From assembly GCA_016936215.1 (NCBI GenBank), contig JAFGPL010000296.1, positions 1 through 32,297 on the forward strand: 32,297 nt of DNA, written 5' to 3'. Every line of letters starts with the position of its first letter. Position 1 is the stretch's first letter. Of the stretch, positions 26,401-32,297 are shown piece by piece. The stretch is from Bacteroidales bacterium (GTDB lineage Bacteria > Bacteroidota > Bacteroidia > Bacteroidales > UBA10428). Under the pieces are notes generated by a model. It was not told the DNA's origin, did not search any database, and saw nothing but the letters and a program-made list of their open reading frames with translations. Both the position numbers and the translations under genes were made by a program.

Positions 26401-28377
26401 TTATTCATTTATTTTGATTGATTCTGTCTTTTCGATCATCCTGAGCAAGGCGGCAACACTCCAGGCTTGCGATATTGCACCTTTTGGGTGGTGTGGCGGA
26501 TCGCCGTCATATATTTCGGATATAGTACCGATACCGTGTTCGAACATAACGGGTTCAAAACCATCAATTAATTTCTTTATAAAGGCCACCCCTGAAGCTT
26601 TATGGATATTAAGGTAACCTTCGCTAAAATGCTCGAGTAACCATGGCCATACGGTTCCCTGATGATATGCCTTGTCCCTCTTTTCCTGGTTTCCCTGGTA
26701 GATGCCAATATAGTTTTCATCTGTAGGGGCAAGGGTTCTAAGACCTCGTGGTGTAAGTAAGCATTTTTCAACAGTTTTTAAGACGGCAAGTTTTATTTGG
26801 TTATCAATTGGGGTATACTCAAGCGAGGTGGCGATAACCTGGTTTGGCCGTATTGACCAGTCCTTTTTTTCAGTATCAGCAACATCTGCAAGATGTCCTT
26901 TGGCCGGGTCCCAAAATGTATTGATAAAGGAACTTTTAATAATGTCGGGCAGATGTTGCCATTGGCTGATAAATACCTCGTCTTTAACCCTTTTGGCGAG
27001 TTCAAGGGTGAACAATACAGCGTTGTACCACAATGCATTGATCTCAACCGGATATCCAATTCTTGGTGTAACGGGTTTTCCGTTAACAACGGCATCCATC
27101 CATGTTAATGCTTTTCCGCTTTCACCGGCGTAGATCAACCCGTTTTCCTCCATTTTAATGTTAAATGCTGTTCCGTCACGGTATGCCTCAAGGATTGATT
27201 TCATTGATTTACCATAACTTTTCCAGATAGAAGAATATGAACGTACAACCCTTGCATATTGCTGAACAGCCCAAAAATACCAGAGTGGGGCATCAACAGA
27301 ATTAAAGGCAGGTGAATCGTTGGCGCCCATATTAGGGAAAAGGCCGTTTTTAAGTTTTAACGTCATTGTATCGAGCACCTCTTTACAGGTTTTTACATCT
27401 CCGATAGAAAGTGTAAGTCCCGGGAGTGAAATAAAAGTATCTCTGCCCCATGTGCCAAACCAATGAAATCCGGCTATGATTTCGGTCTTTTTATCTTTTC
27501 TTACAATAAACTGCTGGGCAGCGTTAATCAGACAATTCCGGAAATTATTACGGGGAATGCGTTTTGATAGTTCAGTGGTGAATTTCCTGTTCAAAGTTTC
27601 AGGATTGTCTATTTCTACGGTAGATGCAGAAAAAATTATTACTTCGCCTTTTTTTACCGGCATCTCGAAATAGCCGGGAACAAACAAATCTTCTTTATAA
27701 TCATAACCCCTGTTGAGTTCTTCAAGATATTCGATATTATAATACCAATCGGGGCTTGCAATAAATTCAATACGTTTGGAAAACTGCATATTCAGAAAAG
27801 GGTACCCGTCGTAAAGTTTAGATTTAATACCATTGACAATAAATCCGACTTTGGTGTTGGCGTGCATGTTGCTCTTGCTCAACTGGTGGATGTTCCTGAA
27901 AGCGAGAAATGGCCTGAACCTTAACCTGGTATGCCTGTCGGCTTCTTCGATGGTATATCTTATAAGGATTTGCTGCTCTTTTTCTACAAGAAGCCTCTCT
28001 TTTGTAAGGATCACATTTCCTACCCTGAATTTAAATTTGGGAACAGGTTCGGCCTGGAAATCACGCATATATTTATGTCCTTTGGGATAATAATTATCCC
28101 CTTCGTATTTATGTATTCCCAGATTGAACTCACTGCCATGTTCAACGATGGTCTCGTCAAGCGTGGATAATAATACATGCCTGTCACCATCAAGATGCTC
28201 CATAGGACAGATTAATAAACCATGGTACTTTCTGGTGTTACAACCTACGAGCGTGGTACTTGCGTAAGACCCTGCACGGTTACTCCTAAGAATCTCTTTG
28301 TTAAGTGAATATTCGAGATTTATCAGTTGTACTTTATCAAATTCCAGGTAACTCATATTTAACAGTTTTAAATTCAA
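26401..28377 (-). CDS. Glycogen debranching enzyme (amylo-alpha-1,6-glucosidase, GH133)
   Basis: The protein has 658 residues. The N-terminal GDE_N-type domain spans about 15-240 (SNRAGSYASTTLVGCNTRKYHGLLI, an aromatic beta-sandwich). The C-terminal (alpha/alpha)6 domain spans about 275-650, with GFHWFGTWGRDTFISLPGL (about 304-322), ANDSPAFNSVDAPLWYFWAV, NGKPVTPRIGYPVEINALWYNA and YHQGTVWPWLL. These are the marks of the bacterial amylo-1,6-glucosidase family, which removes branch glucose residues. Met1 or Met8 (MSYLEF) may be the start. It is the first gene of the minus-strand glycogen operon, 39 bp before the GT4 gene. Confidence 0.92.
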   Translation of the reverse strand: MNLKLLNMSYLEFDKVQLINLEYSLNKEILRSNRAGSYASTTLVGCNTRKYHGLLICPMEHLDGDRHVLLSTLDETIVEHGSEFNLGIHKYEGDNYYPKGHKYMRDFQAEPVPKFKFRVGNVILTKERLLVEKEQQILIRYTIEEADRHTRLRFRPFLAFRNIHQLSKSNMHANTKVGFIVNGIKSKLYDGYPFLNMQFSKRIEFIASPDWYYNIEYLEELNRGYDYKEDLFVPGYFEMPVKKGEVIIFSASTVEIDNPETLNRKFTTELSKRIPRNNFRNCLINAAQQFIVRKDKKTEIIAGFHWFGTWGRDTFISLPGLTLSIGDVKTCKEVLDTMTLKLKNGLFPNMGANDSPAFNSVDAPLWYFWAVQQYARVVRSYSSIWKSYGKSMKSILEAYRDGTAFNIKMEENGLIYAGESGKALTWMDAVVNGKPVTPRIGYPVEINALWYNAVLFTLELAKRVKDEVFISQWQHLPDIIKSSFINTFWDPAKGHLADVADTEKKDWSIRPNQVIATSLEYTPIDNQIKLAVLKTVEKCLLTPRGLRTLAPTDENYIGIYQGNQEKRDKAYHQGTVWPWLLEHFSEGYLNIHKASGVAFIKKLIDGFEPVMFEHGIGTISEIYDGDPPHHPKGAISQAWSVAALLRMIEKTESIKINE

Positions 28378-28714
28378 ACAAGTTATTAAATAATTGGATA
28401 AATTCCTTTAATTTAATTCAAAATATTTATTAATCCGGACAGACATAAAAATACTCCTTTCAAATCAGCAAATACATTGATGTAAATACCAATATTAACA
28501 CTGAAAAATAACCGTAATTTTTTAAATATGTATGATATTTAAAAATACGGAGCCGAAATAAATTGTACCTGAAATAAAATCTGTATAAAGATAGAAAATA
28601 TTCAGATTATTTTATTCTCCCCGAAAATGTAAACACAAAGCAGTATTATTTGTTCGGGGGTTTAAAACAGCGACAGAACCGTATAGTATTTGCATGCCAG
28701 AATACAGGAGCATA

Positions 28715-28800
28715 AAAAGAGGCTGTCTTAAAAGTCAGTTCCACGCAAAGACCGCCTGGACAATCGCAAAGTATGCGAAGAGTATTTCTTTAAATGATAG
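28715..28800. repeat. Degenerate repeat segment
   Basis: AGAGGCTGTCTTAAAAGTC (from about 28730) is like the ends of many Bacteroidota insertion sequences. It is followed by ACGCAAAGACC and TCGCAAAGTATGCGAAG, a spaced direct repeat of CGCAAAG. It may be a decayed MITE. The similarity to copies A and B is limited to short words. Confidence 0.3.
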
Positions 28801-28981
28801 TTCTTTTGAGGATTGTGAGTTATATATTCTATATATAGGGCTTTTATTTTAGGAGGCGACTATTCAAATCAAAATATTCCAAATGGTTTATAATGGGTCA
28901 GGTGAAGAAAGTTTAACTATGGTCTCGACATAAAGCGAAACTTTCATTCTGACAGGATTTTATATTTGATACTAACACTTT

Positions 28982-29025
28982 ATAAGCTAAATAAGCTAAA
29001 AATGACCTGATAATTGTTATTTTTG
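28982..29025 (+). promoter_or_regulatory. Tandem 9-mers and -7 box before hsdR
   Basis: ATAAGCTAA occurs twice in tandem (28982-28990, 28991-28999). TATTTTTG (29018-29025) fits the -7 consensus TAnnTTTG and lies 23 bases before the ATG. The tandem 9-mers sit where a -33 box would be, and no TTTG is found there. The longer word TTTATAAGCTAAATA (28979-28993) recurs exactly at 31469-31483. Confidence 0.4.
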
Positions 29026-29048
29026 AAAGAAACGATTTTTTCTGGTCA

Positions 29049-30224
29049 ATGAATGATAAGAAAACTTTATCCGAAAGGGATATATGCACTAAATATATTA
29101 CCCCTGCAATTGAAAAGGCGGGTTGGAACAAGCAAACCCAGTTGTTAGAGGAAGTATCTTTTACCGATGGGAAAATATATGTAAGGGGTAAACTTACTGC
29201 ACGGGGCAACAGAAAACGGGCTGATTATATTCTTTATTACAAACCAAATATTCCTATTGCCATTGTCGAGGCTAAAGACAATAACCATTCTATAAGGTCG
29301 GGTATTCAACAAGCAATGGATTACGCCCGTATCCTTGACATACCTTGTGTTTTTAGCAGCAACGGAGATGGTTTTTTATTTCACGACCGCACAAACAATG
29401 AAAAACCAGAAACCGAATTAAGCCTGAATGATTTCCCTACGCCTGAGCAACTATGGATAAAGTATAAGCAATACAAGGGTATTGAAACACGCGAAGCCGA
29501 AAAGATTGTTATACAAGATTATTATTTTGACGGGTCGGGAAGAAAACCCCGATATTATCAGCAAATAGCAATTAACAGAACACTTGAAGCAATTGCAAAT
29601 GGTCAGGATAGAATTATTCTGGTTATGGCAACCGGAACGGGCAAGACCTATAATGCTTTTCAGATTGCATACAGATTGTGGAAATCGGGAACGAAAAAAC
29701 GAATTTTATTTCTGGCTGACAGGAACGCATTAATAGACCAAACAAGAAGGGGCGATTTTAAACATTTCAGGGATAAAATGACAACGGTAAAAAACCGACA
29801 GGTTGATAAGAGTTACGAGGTTTATTTGTCGCTTTATCAGGGTTTGTCAGGTTCCGAGGAAGAAAAGAACATTTATAAACAGTTTTCACGGGAGTTTTTC
29901 GATTTGGTAATTATAGATGAGTGCCACAGGGGAAGTGCAAAAGAAGATAGTGCATGGCGTGAAATACTGGAATACTTCAATACTGCTACCCAAATAGGCT
30001 TAACAGCAACACCAAAGGAAACTAAAGAAACAAGTAATACAGAATATTTTGGCGACCCTGTTTATACTTATTCACTTAAACAGGGTATTGATGACGGGTT
30101 CTTAGCCCCATACCGGGTTATTCGGGTTGAATTGGGCATGAACATGGGCGCTGACCAATGGCGACCCGAAAAGGGTAAAACCGATGTGGACGGCATTGAG
30201 GTTGAGGACAGAATTTATACATAG
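29049..30224 (+). CDS. hsdR: HsdR N-terminal part: nuclease and helicase lobe 1
   Basis: It has 391 residues. The HSDR_N nuclease domain (1 to about 120) has the PD-(D/E)XK-type set Asp59, Glu74 and Lys76 in ADYILYY and IVEAKDNN. After a linker, a superfamily 2 motor starts near 170: the Q-like motif [16 protein letters not shown], Walker [12 protein letters not shown] with Lys199, the DECH box (290-293) and LTATPKET (about 318-325). It cuts DNA after translocation in type I systems. The frame ends at TAG 30222-30224 just after [10 protein letters not shown], before helicase lobe 2. Confidence 0.85.
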   Translation: MNDKKTLSERDICTKYITPAIEKAGWNKQTQLLEEVSFTDGKIYVRGKLTARGNRKRADYILYYKPNIPIAIVEAKDNNHSIRSGIQQAMDYARILDIPCVFSSNGDGFLFHDRTNNEKPETELSLNDFPTPEQLWIKYKQYKGIETREAEKIVIQDYYFDGSGRKPRYYQQIAINRTLEAIANGQDRIILVMATGTGKTYNAFQIAYRLWKSGTKKRILFLADRNALIDQTRRGDFKHFRDKMTTVKNRQVDKSYEVYLSLYQGLSGSEEEKNIYKQFSREFFDLVIIDECHRGSAKEDSAWREILEYFNTATQIGLTATPKETKETSNTEYFGDPVYTYSLKQGIDDGFLAPYRVIRVELGMNMGADQWRPEKGKTDVDGIEVEDRIYT

Positions 30225-31461
30225 AAAAGATTTCGACAGGAATATTGTAATAGATGAACGAACTCAACAGGTTGCAAAAAAGGTTTCTGAATTTCTTAAA
30301 GGGTACGACCGATATGCAAAGACAATTATTTTTTGTGTTGACATAAACCATGCTGAACTTATGAGGCAAGCCCTCATCAATGAGAATGCTGATTTGGCTA
30401 ATGCCAATGATAAGTATATTATGCAGATTACAGGGGACAATGACGAGGGTAAAAGGGAATTGGATAATTTCATTGACCCCGAACAAAGGTATCCTGTAAT
30501 TGCAACAACTTCGGAATTAATGACAACGGGTGTTGATGCCCAGACTTGCAAGGTTATTGTATTGGATTCCAATATTACATCAATGACTAAGTTTAAGCAA
30601 ATCATTGGTCGGGGTACAAGAATAAACGAAGATTTTGGGAAGTATTACTTTACAATAATTGATTTCAGGAACGCAACAGATTTATTTGCCGATAAGGATT
30701 TCGATGGTGAACCCATCAGGGTAAAACCTATATCAAATGATGTTGATTTGGGTACTATCATTGATGAGGAAGAAACAGACACAAGCCCTGTTATTGATGA
30801 TGTTACGGGTGAAGATATTACAGATGGATTAACTCCCGAAAAGCCACAGATAAGGTATCCAGAAGATAACAGCGACCCCGGTATGGTAAAAGAACCTCGA
30901 AAAAAGGTTTTCGTGAATCAGGTTGATGTTACTTTGCTTATAGAAAGGGAGCTGTATTTCGATTCTCAGGGAAAACCTATTACTGGTAATTTAAAGGATT
31001 ATACACGAAACATTATCAAAGGGCAATTTACATCATTGGGCGATTTCATAAGCCACTGGAACACATCTGAGAGAAAAGAAGCTATTATTAAAGAACTGGA
31101 AGAACAAGGGGTACTGGTTAATGCTTTACTGGATGCTGTGGACAGGCAATGTGATTTATTCGATTTAATCTGCCATGTTGCTTATGACCAACCACCCTTA
31201 ACACGAAAAGAACGGGCAAATAATGTAAAGAAACGGAACTACTTTTCCAGATATGGCGAAAATGCCTGTAAGGTCTTGGAAGCATTACTCGATAAATACG
31301 CTGATGAAGGCATTGAAAATATAGAGAGTATTGAAGTGCTGAGATTACAGCCACTTTCTGATATGGGTTCTCCCATCGAAATTATCAACGAATTTGGCAA
31401 TAAACAATCTTTTCAAAAGGCTGTTAGCGAACTTGAAGCAGAAGTATACCGGACAGCCTGA
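30184..31461 (+). CDS. hsdR: HsdR C-terminal part: helicase lobe 2 and EcoEI_R_C domain
   Basis: Genuine homology starts at about 30222 ([21 protein letters not shown]); the first 13 residues are an out-of-frame overlap. Helicase lobe 2 includes [37 protein letters not shown] (motif V) and [14 protein letters not shown] (motif VI). The last 200 residues ([23 protein letters not shown] to the end) match the C-terminal domain of EcoEI-type R subunits, which contacts the modification core. An independent start is unlikely, so this part is probably not made unless the frame is restored. Confidence 0.8.
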   Translation: MWTALRLRTEFIHRKDFDRNIVIDERTQQVAKKVSEFLKGYDRYAKTIIFCVDINHAELMRQALINENADLANANDKYIMQITGDNDEGKRELDNFIDPEQRYPVIATTSELMTTGVDAQTCKVIVLDSNITSMTKFKQIIGRGTRINEDFGKYYFTIIDFRNATDLFADKDFDGEPIRVKPISNDVDLGTIIDEEETDTSPVIDDVTGEDITDGLTPEKPQIRYPEDNSDPGMVKEPRKKVFVNQVDVTLLIERELYFDSQGKPITGNLKDYTRNIIKGQFTSLGDFISHWNTSERKEAIIKELEEQGVLVNALLDAVDRQCDLFDLICHVAYDQPPLTRKERANNVKKRNYFSRYGENACKVLEALLDKYADEGIENIESIEVLRLQPLSDMGSPIEIINEFGNKQSFQKAVSELEAEVYRTA

Positions 31462-31492
31462 TCAAAATTTTATAAGCTAAATATCCAAGTCG

Positions 31493-31537
31493 CCTTTTGG
31501 TAAGTTACTTTTTAGTAAGTTACCTTTTGGTAAGATT
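31493..31537. repeat. Three 15-bp tandem repeats upstream of the ATPase gene
   Basis: CCTTTTGGTAAGTTA (31493-31507), CTTTTTAGTAAGTTA (31508-31522) and CCTTTTGGTAAGATT (31523-31537) are contiguous and in phase. Their TAAG words lie exactly 15 bases apart, so copies would fall on roughly similar, slowly rotating faces of the helix. The last copy supplies the TTTG -33 box of the promoter. Confidence 0.7.
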
Positions 31538-31556
31538 GTAGGAATTTGTAAATTTG
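31526..31556 (+). promoter_or_regulatory. Consensus Bacteroidota promoter of the ATPase gene
   Basis: TTTG (31526-31529), a 19-base spacer, and TAAATTTG (31549-31556) match the Bacteroidota -33/-7 consensus exactly. The ATG is 17 bases downstream, giving a very short leader. The -33 box lies in the third tandem repeat, so a protein bound to the array would compete with RNA polymerase. Confidence 0.6.
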
Positions 31557-31572
31557 TGAAAAAGCAGGATTA

Positions 31573-32297
31573 ATGAAAACACCCTTTACATTCGGGAAAA
31601 TTGTTCAGGATAATGACTTTACTGACCGTGAAAAAGAAACCAAAAGGTTGGTTTCAAATTTTAACTCATCAGTAAATACCATTTTAATTTCTCCCAGACG
31701 ATGGGGAAAATCTTCACTGGTATTAAAAGCAGCTAATGTTGTAAAAGAAAAGAATGAAAAAGTCAGGTTTTGTTTTATTGACTTAAATAATGTCCGTACC
31801 GAAGAACAGTTTTACCAACAGCTTGCCACAGAAGTATTAAAAGCCTCATCCACTAAAATAGATAAGATTATCGGGAATGCGAAAAAGTTTATGGGAAAGT
31901 TTATTCCTAATGTTACATTCAGCCCCAACCAGATAAGTGATATTAAATTAAGCCTCGATTGGAAGGAAGTTATTAAAAGTCCTGACGATATTCTCAGCAT
32001 GGCAGAAAAAATAAGCGAAGCAGGGAATATCCAATTAGTAATTTGTATTGATGAATTCCAGAATATATCGGGCTTTGAAAATCCGGTTGATTTTCAAAAA
32101 AAATTACGCGCACATTGGCAATTGCACCAGCATGTTACTTATTGCCTTTATGGGAGCAAGCGACACATGATGATGGACGTGTTCACTTCCCCTTCTATGC
32201 CGTTTTATAAATTTGGCGATATTGTATTTCTCGAAAAGATTTCCGTAAACGACTGGATTACATTCATTCAAAAACGGTTTTCAGATACAAAAAAAGA
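31573..32297 (+). CDS. AAA-type ATPase (archaeal ATPase-like), partial
   Basis: The open frame runs from ATG 31573 off the right edge (about 241 residues visible). It starts MKTPFTFGKIVQDNDFTDREKE, then shows a Walker A-type SPRRWGKSSLVLKA (about 40-53), Walker B VICIDEFQNISG (about 157-168), and a GSKRHMMMDVF sensor-like segment (about 195-205) followed by PFYKFGDIVFLEKI. This order (xPRRxGKSSL, IDEFQ, GSxRHMM) is that of the STAND-like ATPase family annotated as ATP-binding protein or archaeal ATPase; many members carry a C-terminal helix-turn-helix. It has its own promoter and is 111 bp from hsdR. It may belong to the restriction/defence region, but its role is not known. Confidence 0.82.
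   Translation, partial: MKTPFTFGKIVQDNDFTDREKETKRLVSNFNSSVNTILISPRRWGKSSLVLKAANVVKEKNEKVRFCFIDLNNVRTEEQFYQQLATEVLKASSTKIDKIIGNAKKFMGKFIPNVTFSPNQISDIKLSLDWKEVIKSPDDILSMAEKISEAGNIQLVICIDEFQNISGFENPVDFQKKLRAHWQLHQHVTYCLYGSKRHMMMDVFTSPSMPFYKFGDIVFLEKISVNDWITFIQKRFSDTKK

Larger units (their letters stand above)
28378..29048. other. 671-bp gene-free divergent region
   Basis: It separates the glycogen operon (minus) from hsdR (plus). The first 200 bp are very AT-rich and should hold the glycogen promoter, but no consensus pair was found. About 28715-28800 has a segment (AGGCTGTCTTAAAAGTC, then CGCAAAG repeats with GTATGCGAAG) that resembles insertion-element ends and the MITE interior only loosely. 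No convincing open frame was found. Confidence 0.6.
29049..31461 (+). pseudogene. hsdR: Type I restriction HsdR gene broken by one frameshift
   Basis: The two reading frames 29049-30224 and 30184-31461 together give a complete EcoEI-type R subunit of about 800 residues, the normal family size. They join at 30221-30224: the first frame reads DRIYT then a TAG stop, and the second continues [15 protein letters not shown]. Removing the single T at 30222 gives a continuous IYTRKDFDR, the spacing expected in this family. No other defect is seen on either side, so the lesion is recent, a sequencing error, or a switchable site. No HsdM or HsdS gene is in the window. Confidence 0.8.

Noticed and set aside
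30184-30224. Programmed +1 frameshift in hsdR
   Set aside because: No slippery codon or prfB-like stop context is apparent and no family precedent is known to me; mutation or error is simpler.
31493-31537. CRISPR-like array
   Set aside because: The repeats are contiguous 15-mers with no spacers; they are tandem repeats in a promoter.

Overview
The window looks like chromosomal DNA from a free-living or gut-type member of the Bacteroidota, probably in or near the Bacteroidales/Marinilabiliales. The reasons are a type IX secretion C-terminal domain on a secreted LamG protein, a two-part FtsX permease of the Bacteroidota type, start codons without clear Shine-Dalgarno sequences, promoter boxes of the Bacteroidota type (TTTG and TAnnTTTG), and a eukaryote-like glycogen gene set. 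The base composition is moderately AT-rich, and no rRNA, tRNA or CRISPR array was seen.

Layout. (1) 1-87 and 11719-11805 are two nearly identical copies (85 of 87 bases), in inverted orientation, of a small element with terminal inverted repeats. They bracket about 11.6 kb. (2) 80-1460, minus strand: an arsenic-type cluster (ArsR repressor, thioredoxin-type arsenate reductase, C-GCAxxG-C-C protein). It has a perfect operator palindrome and a -7 box in front. (3) 1641-3952, plus strand: a ModD-like phosphoribosyltransferase followed by a sodium:solute symporter. (4) 3970-9004, minus strand: FtsX permease, SiaB-like kinase, RNase HI, MarC and RNase HII. (5) 9174-11562, plus strand: a polysaccharide flippase, a small DNA-binding-type protein and a lipoprotein. 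(6) 11563-12500: a gene-free stretch filled with repeats (the second inverted-repeat element and a 206-bp palindromic element). (7) 12501-14486, plus strand: a secreted double-LamG protein with a T9SS sorting domain. It ends at a bidirectional terminator shared with the convergent ahcY. (8) 14624-17064, minus strand: adenosylhomocysteinase and RibF.

(9) 17205-28377 is a glycogen locus. GlgB (plus strand) converges on a four-gene minus-strand operon: a GH133-type debranching enzyme, a GT4 glycosyltransferase, a GH57 amylase-type enzyme with a lysine-rich tail, and a 1411-residue fusion of a GT3 glycogen synthase with a GT35 glucan phosphorylase. Synthesis, branching, debranching and phosphorolysis are all covered. 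No ADP-glucose pyrophosphorylase is present, and the synthase is of the animal/fungal type, so UDP-glucose is the likelier donor (inference).

(10) 28378-29048 is a second gene-free stretch. (11) 29049-32297, plus strand: a type I restriction HsdR gene with one frameshift, then a partial AAA-type ATPase running off the right edge. The intergenic DNA around them carries repeated TAAGYTA-type motifs, three of them in a 15-bp tandem array overlapping a consensus promoter. This right end looks like the start of a defence or accessory region, but the modification and specificity genes are not in the window.
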